Source of the DNA: Jacaranda mimosifolia
Lineage: Eukaryota > Streptophyta > Magnoliopsida > Lamiales > Bignoniaceae
DNA length: 64,000 bases
Reading direction: 5' to 3'
NCBI GenBank assembly: GCA_018894105.1
Contig: CM032123.1
Coordinates: forward strand, 29,985,744 to 30,049,743
A model generated the notes under the pieces. It did no database searches, was not told the DNA's origin, and saw only the letters and a list, made by a program, of their open reading frames with translations. Of this stretch, positions 1 through 11,400 are shown one piece after another. Within the stretch, counting starts at the first letter, position 1, and every line of letters starts with the position of its first letter. Made by a program: the position numbers and the translations under genes.

Positions 1-755
1 TGCTCAATTTACAAAATACTTAACTATACAATTTTTTTAATATATTATCTAATATATTATTTATTTTAAATTTATCTTGCATTTAATTTTTTCCATAATC
101 ATTTAGTTTTAAACAAACAAAAACGTTAATCTCACTAAACAATCATATTCTCTCAAACTATCAAATATATCTCACAAATAATATTACCATCAAACACAAC
201 TCCATATCACATCAACTCTAATTATTACATTTTATTTTACAAGCAAACACAACTTTATTTCTTAATTTCATATTTCTAAAGCACAAAAATTCACCTCATA
301 TCTTAAAAACAAGAAAAAGGAGACATTATCTTATAAGCAATCGGAGCCATACATAGCATTCTCTCTTCTTTTTTTTAATAAGTAGCCATTCATAGATTCA
401 AATTCTTAAAATCGCATCCTAAATAGAATAAAAAGAATAGAGTTAAAATTTCTAACACAATTTCAAAATATTTAAAAACCGAAACATAGGTTACGAACCC
501 TAAGACTTCTTCCATTGGCAAAACATCACACATCCTACCAAGTTTGTTAGGTAATTTGATTGTTTGAATGCTAAAAATTCTTGGGATCAAGTCAATTATT
601 GTATTTTTTTACTCTTTCTTTAGAAGAAAAAAAAAATCTTCTAGGGATGAAGTCAATTGTTGTATTTTTTTTTTCTTACTCTTTCTTTAAAAAAAAATTG
701 CAAATAGAACTTAGAAGAGAACCTTTATCAATATGTCAATCGCCAAAAAACAGTA
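1..755. other. AT-rich intergenic DNA
   Basis: No coding frame with recognisable content is visible. The stretch is AT-rich, with homopolymer A and T runs. An imperfect tandem duplication of period 61 begins near 583 (gggatcaagtcaatt) and repeats at 644 (gggatgaagtcaatt), each copy followed by a T-rich tract and actctttcttta. The left target duplication of the Mutator-like element begins at 756. Confidence 0.6.
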
Positions 756-765
756 GTACAAAATA
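756..765. repeat. Target site duplication, left, of the MULE
   Basis: The sequence gtacaaaata immediately precedes the element's gagtaaat terminus and is repeated exactly at 7595-7604 after the actc terminus. Confidence 0.85.
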
Positions 766-1508
766 GAGTAAATAGCAAAAAAAATAAATCCTGTGTCATT
801 TCTAATTGTCAGAACCCCCCCTAAGATATAAATTTAAGCAAAAATCCCCATCACGTTGTAGTTTGAATTGCTCACCACCCCCCACATCCATTTACCCATT
901 GACCAATTATGTTTTGATGAAAATGCCCCCAGATAATTCCACGACTTTTACTGCCAATGAACCCACGAACTCTTTTGCCCAAATTGTTTCTTACAAATTT
1001 GAAATCAAAAGCCCCAAAAAAACTCAAACAATATGACAACAAAGTAAAGAGAAGTGTTCGGGAAGAAGATAGATTGGCTTAACGAGTAGTGCAACGTAGT
1101 GAATCTTTGTTAGGTGCGCTAAGCAGTGAACAACGATGTTTGTTCTTCTTTTTCTTTTGTTTCCTGAGATTGTGGGGTTGAAATGTCAATATTTTGTAGG
1201 GTTTATGTTGGGTTGACTTTTTAGTCTACTTTGTAGTTTGTTGGATATATATAGGTTTTATGTTGGGCTTTTCTTTCTGTTAGATATATTGAATATTTTA
1301 GCATTTACATGTTGGACCCATTTCCAACTTTTGATTATTTATAGTATGGTCTCATTTTGGTTATTAAGTTTAAAAATAAGTAGTTTAAATATTTTAGGAT
1401 TTACAGGTTGGTCCATTTTTGTTGTAGCTTTAGAATTATTTAACTATTAATTTGTTATTTATATATGGATTTTTTAAAAAGACTTATTGTACATGGCTTT
1501 TGTTGCAG

Positions 1509-4500
1509 ATGGATGAATATCATACTGTACACATATGGGTTGGTGGTCAGTTTGTTAAAAGTCCAAAATTAAGCTATGTGTGAGGGTCAAAGCACGTATT
1601 CAAGAAAGTTAACTTAGACTACTTCAATGAGGATGATTTATATGCAATGTATAAATCAAGTAGAGGTTCTAGACCATTCGTTTCTTTTTACTACTTGTAT
1701 CCTGTAGTACCTATGGATTGGGGGTTGAGATTAATTAGTGGACACACTAGGATAGTTAACCTACAAGAGGTTCATTCTGGATTAAATGATATCACTATAT
1801 ATTCAATTGAAGTTGACACTGAAGCAGGGGATCCAATACCTTTGGTTTCTATTGATGAAGATGGCAACATACTGAAGAGTCAAGATGAGGAAGGGACATA
1901 AATGACTTTGTTATTGAAAAATATACATTCGATGACAACTTCTTTGGTACTGATGAATGTATTGAGAGACTTTCTAGGGTAGCCATTGAAGCAGATACAC
2001 AGAGAGCTACTAATGAAACTAGTGAACTTCAAGGGAATGATCCCACAAAAGCTACTGAAATAGCCACTCAAGTTGGTACACATAGAGCTACTGATGAAAA
2101 ACATGCATTTGATTCATACTTTGATGACCAAGGTCCCTCTGAGCTTAGAAATAAAATAGATGCTATCAAGAGTGCAGGTAGAGAAGGACACCCAATTGAA
2201 GACTCTGATGCAACTTGTCCAAGAAAAAACAAAACAAGAGTGTCAAAGATGAGTGATTTCATAGAGTCATCTTATAAATTTGATGATTCTAGTGATGAAG
2301 ACTTTTAGTTCGATGATGAGTTCTCAGATTCTGATGCTCCAAGTGAAGTACTACATGATATTGAGGGTTCTTCAGATGATGATATTTTTACATCAAGAGG
2401 TGCTAACAAGCAAGAATTACTATAGAAGTTGAGAATGATGAGAAAAAGGGAAAGAAGGCCAGTCAACAGAGCACAACTGAATCTGCTTAAAGAAGTTAAT
2501 GCAAGTGACTAGTACAGTGAACCTGATAATGATGAGGATATTGAAAGAGCTCCTGGTTCAGCTGATGAAACACTAAGGCATCCTCAATTTATTGATGACC
2601 AGAATATGAAAACCTTTGAAATGAAGGTGTGTTTGAGATTTGCTAATGTTGATATATTTAGAAAGGCCTTCTAGGATTAGAGTGTGAGGCATGCCTATCA
2701 ATTTCAATATGAAAAGAATGAAAGGACAAGAGTTACAATTGTTTGTGCACATGATAATTGTAGCTACAAGATTTATGCATTTGTGGTCCAATGTTTATGG
2801 TATGGTCCATTTAATTATATTTTTGCATAAAACCCCCATGTGTTTTTTATTGGTAGTAACAACCCTTTTTTTCTACCCCAGGTGAAAACAATAAAAAGGG
2901 AGCACAAATGTTCAAGGCCAAGATAAAACAAGCACACCATATCTAAATATTTAGGACATAGGTTAGAGAATGTTGTTAGGGACAACCCAGACGTTCCTGT
3001 AGAGAAATTGAAGAAATCTATTCTGAGGAAGTGTGGAGTTTAAGTTAGCTATTGGAAGGCCGTAAGAGCAAAGAAAGTTGCTATGGAGAAAATAAAAGGA
3101 AGAGATGTGGTGGAGTATGCACAACTTTGGGACTACTGTTAGACAGTTAGAGCAAGAAATCTAGGTAGCAAGCTTATATTGAGAAAGGTAACATATTCTG
3201 ATCCCTCTATGTTTGATAGAATGTTTTTCAGTCTAGCTGGTATGAAGATGGGTTTTTTGACTGGTTGTAGACCTTTAATAGATCTTGATGGTTGTTTTCT
3301 AAGAAACTCTTATGGTGGTCAATTGTTGTGTGTTGTGGGTAGGGATGGAAATAACAATTTGTTTCCCATTGCACTTGCAGTAGTGCCTGTTGAAAATAGA
3401 GAAACATGGAGCTATTTTTTGTTTGGGTTGTTAGATCACTTAGGAGGTGTGAGTAACAAATGGACATTCATTTCAGATAGGCAGAATGAGCTTATCGAAG
3501 CACTTAAGGAGTAAGCTCCTGGCTGTGAGCACAGATATTGTGTGAGACATATTTATAAGAATTTCAAACACAAATGGACTTCATTGGTGCTAAAAGACCT
3601 ATTTTGGGAAGCAACCTCAACTTGTAACAAAAATGAATTTGAAAATTACATGAAAGAAATTGAGAAAGTTGATCCAAAAGTTAATGTTCAAGTTGAGATA
3701 GCTTCAGAATGGCTTCGAAGTGTCCCTTAATGCCACTGGGCAAGATCTCATTTCAATACCACATGTAAATCTAATGCATGGTCAATAATTTGTGTGAGTC
3801 TTTTAATAATTTTATTTTGGATGCTAGGGAGTTGTCAATTATAAGCATGTTTGAGTGGATTAGGAATACACTAACTGGGAGAATACAAGTAAAAAGGGCT
3901 GGAATGGAGAAATATGATGGTGTTATTTGTCCTAATATAATGAAAAAAATAAACAAAGTGAATGAGATTGGTAGGAGTTGTTTTCAGACTGGGTGTGGAA
4001 ATGATGAGTTTGAGGTTGAACATATGGATAGGGGTAGATATGTGGTTGGTTTGAAAAAGAGGGGGATGCACTTGTGGTATGTTTCAGTTGACTGGATATC
4101 CTTGCCCACATGCTTGGGTATCAATTTGTGATAGGAGGTATAAAGCAGAGGATTATGTTGATTATTATTTGAAGAAAGACATGTACTTGAAAGCATATAA
4201 ATACATGTTGCATGGAGTCCCTAGTTCAAGGGATTATATCAAGACTCCTTATCCTCCTATGTTGCCCCCTAATTATAGCAAAAACCTGGAAGACCTAAGA
4301 AAATGCGAAGAAAGGGTGCAGATGAGCAACAAAGCAATTCATTTAGGAAAGGGCTCACCGATACTTGCAAAAATTGTTTACAACTAGGACACAACAAGGC
4401 AACATGCACTAATCTAAGACATCTTAATTCTAAGCTAAACAATGCGATTTTTTTTTCCCTTTCTTGTATGTTTTAGTGTATTTATGCCCATATTTGATGT

Positions 4501-4932
4501 TTCTAATGAATTGAGCTAATGATTTAATTGAATTTTTAGGACACTAGTGCTCATCCAAGAAGAGAACCATCAATGAGTGGTTCTATTACAATATAAGAAT
4601 CACAAACTGCTCCCAGTTTTAGAAGAGGGGCCCCAGGAGGTGGAAGAGGTCATATATATGAAGGAAGAAGAAATTCAAACTTACTTGGTCAAAGAAAAAA
4701 TACCTCTCAAGCTGCTCCACAACCTGCCCCTCAAGCTGCTCCACAACATGTTCCTCAAACTAGTCATGTTGTTGCCCCTTAAGTTGGTCATACTGCTGCT
4801 ACTTCGTCTTCTGTGTCGCATGCTCCTGTTGCATCAACTGGTAGTAATATAACACAAAAAAGATCAAGGAAACCATTAATTGAAGAAGTGTTGAGGAATA
4901 TAAGGGGTAGGGCAATGATGAGGGGAAATTGA
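1509..4932 (+). pseudogene. MURA-type MULE transposase, decayed
   Basis: The transposase can be followed across several frames. An N-terminal PB1-like domain typical of plant MULEs starts at the ATG at 1509 (MDEYHTVHIWVGGQF). An acidic linker and a MuDR N-terminal region follow near 2580-2800 (CLRFANVDIFRKAF). The DDE-type core lies at 3180-3500, with DLDGCFL and FISDRQ carrying two of the expected acidic residues, followed by HRYCVRHIYKNF at 3530-3570. NNLCESFNNFILDARE is at 3778. A SWIM zinc finger CTCGMFQLTGYPCPHAW lies near 4067-4117. A CCHC knuckle CKNCLQLGHNKATC lies near 4365-4410. A Gln/Pro/Ala-rich tail ends at the stop at 4930-4932. At least ten in-frame stops and several frameshifts break it, for example TGA at 1581 and TAG at 2306, 2423, 2510, 2672 and 2678. 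An intron probably lies at about 2800-2880. The domain order is that of a complete plant MULE transposase. Confidence 0.88.
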
Positions 4933-6813
4933 AAGTGAAATGTCCTAATTTTAATTGGCTTTGATGTCTATCATTTTGCAACTTACAAATGTTAAGTTTC
5001 TTTAACTATTGGTTAACTGTGATTTGACTTAGTTTCTATCATTTTGAGGATTAACCTTTTGCTAGATCTTGAATTTTGTTGAGGTACAAAAAATGGTTGC
5101 TTGGACCTTGAACTTTGCTTTGAGAGGATCTAATGTTGATGGTTTTTGAACTTCCATTTTTATTGAATTAGTTTCTGTTGATTAGCTTGCTTTGAATTAA
5201 ATTTTTGTTGTGAGATGTTGATCCTACTTTGAGCTGAATTTTTATTGCAAGATATTTGATCAGATTTGGTGTGGTGGAGCAAAAGTTAGAATTCTGGAAA
5301 TAAATATCGGACTGTATTTGTTGTTCCAAGCTCAATTTGTTAAATTAATGTTGCTGGATCTTTGGTATAGGAAGTGTTGAGTTCTTGAACAAACTGCTTT
5401 ATCTTTGCTTGCTTAATCTGATGCCTTTTGCTGAATGATGTGTACAAAGGGTAAATTAACTGTAATTGTGGATCTTATGGACTTGTGTGTCTCACTGGAT
5501 CTTTTGGTTGGTTTATATGGATGTACTCTTCGTAGATATTTTGGTTGTGGGTCATCCCTAAGTGTGATCTCTCTCTCTCTCTCTTTCCTAGTTTTATTTG
5601 CTCAAGAAATGGTGGAAAAGATTTCTATCTCCTTTTTTATTTTCTATTCTTGATGGGACCCCCTTTGCTAAATAAATAAAAAGTGGCCAGCATGTGTCTT
5701 TATGTGGAAGTATTTAGATCTTAGGCTTAAAAATGTGGCATTTGCTTGTTTTAAGTGTACAATTTTCTTGGACTACAGAGACATTGTTAATTTTGTGGGT
5801 CTTCAATTTTCTACATTATCAAAAAACCATAAATTTTGGACTCCCAAAAATGAATCTAACTTGATGAATTGTGAGCATGAGATGGTACCATTAGCACTTA
5901 AGATGGTGTGTGAGTGTTTCTATTGGTTTTTGTGATTGTTTCTATTCAACTTATGATTCTTCTGACAATTTTATCTTCACTGGAAAAGAGAAAAGAAATG
6001 TGACAACTTCTCTAGTAAAGCCCCTAGCAGCTGTTGAATGGTGCACTTCTCCTTATTCGCTCAATTGGAATGCTATATTTCCTAAAATGTAGATGTCAAC
6101 TTGCTTTGGTGAACAAATAACAAAAATAAGGGAGTCTGTTAGTGTTGATAGATAAGCATTTATCTAAATCTGAAATTTAATTGTCATAAATCATCTCTAA
6201 ATGCATAAAAAAATCATTATAGAAGTGTATGACCATAACATAAGGTTTTCTGGCTTCTTTTTAGCTTTGTTAAAAAATCAAGCATTTATCTCTCTCTCTC
6301 TCTCCTGCATAATTTTGACAGCTCAACTTTAATAACACAAAAACTTCACTTGACACTAAATCACTTGCAGCAACGTCAATATTCGTAGTCAATTTTGTAG
6401 GGAACTTGATATTGTTTCATATTTAGTAGTTCCTTATACACATAATCCTTGCACTTGCCCCACCATTAACATAAGCTTCCTATGACTAAGTGGACTTTAT
6501 CTCAATCTCACCAATCATGATTTAAGTTTTGGATTGTTTTGCCCTACCATTTAAGTTGCAAAAATCCACTTGAATAAGAAACCAATAATACTTTCATATG
6601 GTTTCAAAGCACAAGTTCATATATTAATAATAACAAGTATTCCCAACTAGTTTTGGTATAACATCATCTTTCCTATCAATCCAACGCAGCTTTGGAACAG
6701 AAAGTTAATCCAAAGAATGCATTCACATAACCAAGAAGACATTATTTTGCAAAACCCCCTTTTATTTAACTAGGAAGAACATTACATTGTTACATTGACA
6801 TACCTAATTCGAA
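4933..6813. other. Non-coding interior of the MULE between convergent ORFs
   Basis: No convincing coding sequence is present. The short frames at 5435-5653 and 5702-6092 resemble no protein family I recognise. Short CT-rich microsatellite tracts occur near 5568-5583 and 6290-6302. By analogy with MuDR this is where the 3' ends of two convergent transcripts would meet. Confidence 0.5.
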
Positions 6814-7309
6814 TCAGATCCCTAGACAGAAAAGTAAAATTACACTTAAAATTTTAACAGTAGCACAACCACCATAAAACAACAACACTATCAAGAAAAT
6901 CATAAACAACATTGCTAAAAACAAAATCTTAGGAACTTCATACATATTATTAGATACATTTCCTCCACCAATCGGGGAAAGCTTTGACACTACTTCAGTC
7001 ATCCATATCCTCTTCTTCCATCACGGAACCTGAAAAACTTCCACAACCAAGATCTCCATCATACTTCACAGGCTCGCCGGTCTGTTCCCATACTACACGC
7101 TTTGGCTTACACCATCGAAAAAAATTGCAAACACTATTCGAACAACAGTAGTGCAACTTACCTTTCAATGGTTTCAAATCAGATTCAACAACCCTAGTTT
7201 TTGCTCTTTGTCGACACTCGCACTGCGGAGTACTAGAGTATCGTAAATCCAATGGTGGTGGCCTATTCTTCCTCGATCTCACGCTAGAAGCTCTCACCGG
7301 ATAACTCAT
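6814..7309 (-). pseudogene. GRF-type zinc finger plus transmembrane protein, frameshifted
   Basis: Reading leftward from the ATG at 7309, the first frame (104 codons, stop at 6995-6997) has a basic Ser/Arg/Pro-rich start. It then has a GRF-like zinc finger: CEC near residues 30-32 and KGKLHYCCSNSVCNFFRWC near residues 49-67. The tail is acidic (MEEEDMDD). A second frame starting at 7002 overlaps its end by a few bases and encodes about 62 residues with a strongly hydrophobic membrane helix (ILFLAMLFMIFLIVLLFYG). Plant GRF-type proteins of the family recalled here often join a GRF finger to a C-terminal membrane segment, so one product split by a single indel is the simplest reading. The function is not established; the GRF finger is thought to bind nucleic acid. 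The ORF sits inside the MULE, convergent with the transposase. It could be element-encoded or a captured host gene. Confidence 0.65.
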
Positions 7310-7594
7310 CGAAGTTGGAATGGAAGAGAAATGAAAGAAAATAATTTATTGAAAAAGAAGTGGTGTTATGGGAAAGAATGCCATCTTTTGTTGAAAAAAT
7401 TAAGGGCAAATGTGTCTTTTAACTGAGTGAAAATACACTACAAATCGCACAAAACGCGCGTGAGTAACATTTATGCTGGGCAGGGGTTTTAGTACCATTG
7501 ACCCTTTTTCACAAGGTATAAAATTGATAATTAAAATAACATAGGGAGGTGAGTGCCTCCGTCTATTTCCACAGGGGTGTTTTGCAAAGAACTC

Positions 7595-7604
7595 GTACAA
7601 AATA
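7595..7604. repeat. Target site duplication, right, of the MULE
   Basis: This is an exact copy of the 756-765 decamer, directly following the right terminus of the element. Confidence 0.85.
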
Positions 7605-7764
7605 TTATGCAAAAATGTACAATAAACAAAATATACAGAAATTAGGCGTTAGTATTGGTCTCTTCAGTCCACATAAATGTAAGTTCAAATTTACTTCTTC
7701 TTCTTCTTTCCATTCCCCCCCTTCCCTTTTACTCCCTCAAAAGTATCGTTCGCCAGGAAACTAT

Positions 7765-8162
7765 GGGCCCATTTATTTATGTTTGCAACACCCCTTTTCA
7801 TTTTCAACACAAAAATGAAAATGAAAAACTATCACTTTTCTATTCATTTTCACTGAAAATATTCATTATTTTCTAAACCTACCATATCATCTTACTATCA
7901 TATCAATCAAATTTAAATTTAATTTAACATAAAACACCGACTATCATTTTAAATTAATAAAATATACATATATTTTAAAAAATAATTTGTTTTAAACATA
8001 AAAAATATAAATCAACTAACTTTTCAACCTCATGCCTACTCTGATCATTATTTTCTAACAAAACATTCAAATATAATTTTGTTTTTCATTTTCAAATCAT
8101 TATTACTTTTTCAAATTTTATTTTTTTGCATGAAAATGAAAATGATCCTTCCAAACGGGCAC
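7765..8162. mobile_element. Probable MITE with gggccc-type inverted termini
   Basis: The left terminus gggcccatttatttatg and the reverse complement of the right terminus (gtgcccgtttggaagg) form an imperfect inverted repeat. It continues inward as shared ttttcattttca / tgaaaatgaaaa blocks. The interior is AT-rich and non-coding. No clear target duplication is visible (ctat versus actac), so the superfamily is not assigned. It lies about 300 bp upstream of the UTP20 start. Confidence 0.5.
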
Positions 8163-8170
8163 TACAACTC

Positions 8171-8411
8171 GGCCCATTGATGCAAGCAGCAAGCTGCGGC
8201 CTGCGAGCAAGCCTTCTCTATGGATAATTTTGGAAGACAAACTTCCAAGAACCGGTTCGGGCAAGTCGGTTCGAGTTAAAGAAAGTTGCTATAAATAGGG
8301 CAAAGATTTTTTTTTTTTTTTTTTTGAGAAAATAGATAGGGCAAAGAATTAGGGGGAGGAAGAAAATATAAACATTACGTAAAACCTCTTCCCTCTAAAA
8401 CCTAAAACCCT
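8171..8411 (+). promoter_or_regulatory. UTP20 core promoter and 5' leader
   Basis: A TATA box (tataaata) lies at 8290-8297, about 160 bp upstream of the ATG. A telo-box-like motif (aaaacctaaaaccct) lies at 8397-8411 in the presumed 5' leader. A site II-like ggccca (TGGGCC on the other strand) lies at 8171-8176. Telo-boxes paired with site II elements are an established signature of plant ribosomal-protein and ribosome-biogenesis promoters, which agrees with the downstream gene. The transcription start has not been determined. A T-homopolymer of about 17 bases lies just after the TATA box. Confidence 0.55.
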
Positions 8412-8458
8412 GACTGGGAGTAGTTCCGGGAACGCAGTAAGCGCTCTCGAATTCGAAG

Positions 8459-11400
8459 ATGGCGACGCCTTCAGATGCTCTGGCAGTAAAGTCTCTCAAT
8501 AAATCTTCCGGTCGCCGCCGCTTTGTTGTAAGTCCACCAAGAACAAATTTTCTGGTTCTGTCTGTGATTAAGCTGACCAGGGGGAAAATTATGATTTTCA
8601 ATGCGTAGGTTCATTGGGATTTGCTGATTGTTTTGTGTGTGTGTGTGTGTGTGGTGATAAGCTGTTGTGCAGAAGAAAAAAAAGGATTTTTAGTGCTTGG
8701 GTTGATTGAAATTTTGCTGATTATTGCAAGGAAAAAAAATTACGACTTGAGTGCTTGGGTAGATTTGAATTTTCTGATTGATGGGTGTCTGTGTGTGCGT
8801 GTGTGCTATGCAATGGAAAAAACAAAAGATTTTTAGTGATTGAGTGGATTTGAATTTTCTGATTATTTAGTGTATGAAATTGTGCGCGAGAAGATTAATG
8901 AATTTAATTTCTTCTATTGCTGCAGTTCAAGACATTTTCACAAAGAATTGAGGAAATCGACATAGATGTGTATCGGAGTCTTGACCCATTGAAAGCTGAA
9001 CCCTCAGAAGGCTCTTCTTTCTTCCGTGACTGTCTTGTTGAATATAGAGTATGTTGCTTTCTTACTTTCTTTGTTTCATTTTTATGTTATGGGTTTAGGG
9101 TCTTGAGATTTATCGCGCATGTTCTACTTGAAGCCAGATTTGATGTATATAAAGGAAAATTGATCATACAATTTAAAGTAGCTGTAATTGGCTGATATTA
9201 GAAATAGTATTGCGATTAAGAATCTTTTTAATGGATGACGCACAAGTAACAGAAGTTGCAACTGTTATAACATTTTTATGTAAATTAGGTGTGTTTAGAG
9301 AAACATTGTTCTGAAATTCTTTGTAGGTTATCCATTAAGTTCAGTCTTCATAGCTGTTTAGGTTCTAAGTTTGCTGCATGGTGCCCACTTGGCTTTTTGT
9401 TTCCATTCAGTATTTCAGTTGCACATGCTTCTGCATCATTTACAAAGGTCCTGCTCTTATTCATCTTAATTTGGAAAACATAAGAGTATTTAACAGTATT
9501 CCCAATAATTATAGGTTCTCTAGCAGTTTTCTAGAAATGAGTTGTATCTTCTTTCATTTATCAAACTTCATGACATATTGGCTGGAACCTGCATCTGAGG
9601 TGCCTTTGGTCTGTCTTCCTGTAATCACATAACTTTCTGAGAATCCTTTTTCTCCCAGTTATTTTAAACTGCTTTGATGATTCAGATGAATGTCCTGCTG
9701 CGTTTGTAACGTCTATTTATTCTGCAGAACTGCATTATACTTGCCCGACAGTATGTGTGCATATATTTATTGTACTTTAGAAGAAAAGTTTTGCTTTGAG
9801 TTTGAGGGGGCCAATGTCAAGTATGTATTCTTGAGCACGAAATGGCTAGTAATGATTTGTTGACATCCATTTTTTTCCAAGTTCATGTGCTATATAATGT
9901 TGATTCCCATTTCACCAATAAGATTCTTTTTATATAATGTTGCCTACTAAATATAGGAATAGCCTCCATATGTAGAGATCATATGATGCACAAAAATGTA
10001 TGAATGACATATACAGAAAGAGCAATTATAACCTAACAAATTTTAACATTGTACGTTCCCCATAAATTTGATCGTGTTATAGAGTAGTGGTTTGTTTAAG
10101 TTGGAACTCCATTTAAAAGTAAAAAATAGCATGTTCCGTCTAGGCCGGAGCTCCTTTGTGCTGGTTCTCATGAGTGGAACTAATTTCTTGATCATATCTT
10201 GATATACCATGCCTTTTACTGGGTCTTTCCTTGTTTAAAATACTTAAGCAACTCTCCAAATTGATTTTCTCGATGATAGATGAAGGTCTTCATATGCTGC
10301 TCGGTTTTTCTTGATGACTGAAATCACATGGTCACTCTTTGTCTATTGTCCAATGCTTTTTAGGATTTAGTTATAAACTACTAAATAATACAACTTCGAT
10401 AGCTTCGAGTCAAGCGCATAAGATATACATAAGAGGAAGAAAACGTAGAGAAACTCCATAACACAACAAAGATATAGGCGGAGAAACTTCATAACATAAC
10501 AAAGATATAGGTGGTTCTCCAGCCCTGCAGTCTTTTCTTCTTTGTGTTGGTATATTTTCCTTCCATTTTTTCCATAGATTATTTTCCTTGCATTTTGGTT
10601 TAATCATATCAGCCATGTTTATTTTCTGCTGCACATGAGTATCACCTGGTCAGGTAGTCCAGTTTACGACTGAAATAATATCTGTTAACTTTCATGTAAG
10701 ATATATTGAATTAACAATCAAATGCTCTTTTGACTGAATATGATAAAGCCTTTTGCAACGAATATGTGAAGTTAAGTTGAACTATTCTAATGATCATGCG
10801 GCTGTATGTGCTTAGTTGCTCTTTCCCCATGTTTGAGATTTTTATTTATGCAACTTTTGTCATGGCATGCAGGAGCTGAACACTGCTGAGGACTTTATAA
10901 CAATATATGAGGAAATTTTTCCTTTAGTACAAACACTACCACAGATTATCTTACAAAAGGATTTCATAATCTCGAGACTTCTGTCTAGATTGAAAATGGA
11001 AGGGAGATTATCAAATGAACCTATACTGAGGTATTTCTTTGTTTATCTATTGAAAAAGATGAGTGGGAATTGTTGCTTTTCTTGGATGGCATGAGAATGC
11101 TTAATGAGCTCATCTTGGTATCAACTTTTGAGTTTTGAGCATTGCTACCTGTGCTTGCACTTGTGCATATTCATTTATTGCTTTTAATACTTGTCCTGCA
11201 ACTAGGATTGCTTCTTTTGTCTATGCCTGAAGCCTTTATGTTGATATATATATGGATCAGGGCACCAGGGGGCATATTTTTAGGTTTTAGAGTTGAATAG
11301 ATTGGATCCTCCATCATTGTTGGTTACTGTATACAAGTTGATTTGATGACATGGCCATGCATTGTGATTTTGAGGTAATCCTAGATATTAGTTAGTGCAT

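Larger units (their letters stand above)
766..7594 (+). mobile_element. Complete MuDR-like Mutator element (MULE), 6.8 kb
   Basis: The boundaries come from an identical 10-bp direct repeat, gtacaaaata, at 756-765 and 7595-7604. This fits the 8-11 bp target duplications of Mutator-like elements. The termini are a short degenerate inverted repeat. The left end reads gagtaaatagcaaaa followed by cctgtg; the right end, reverse-complemented, reads gagttctttgcaaaa followed by cccctgtgg. Inside are a MURA-type transposase pseudogene on + (1509-4932) and, converging on it, a GRF zinc-finger ORF on - (7309-6814) that starts about 285 bp from the right end. The transposase carries many stop codons, so the element is not autonomous now. 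The inverted repeats are well matched only over about the terminal 35 bp. The boundary call is strong; the idea that both ORFs belonged to the element is inference. Confidence 0.85.

Noticed and set aside
4577..4852. 91-codon + frame with Leu/Lys repeats after the transposase
   Set aside because: It is an out-of-frame reading of the Gln/Pro/Ala-rich transposase tail; the correct frame continues to the stop at 4930-4932.
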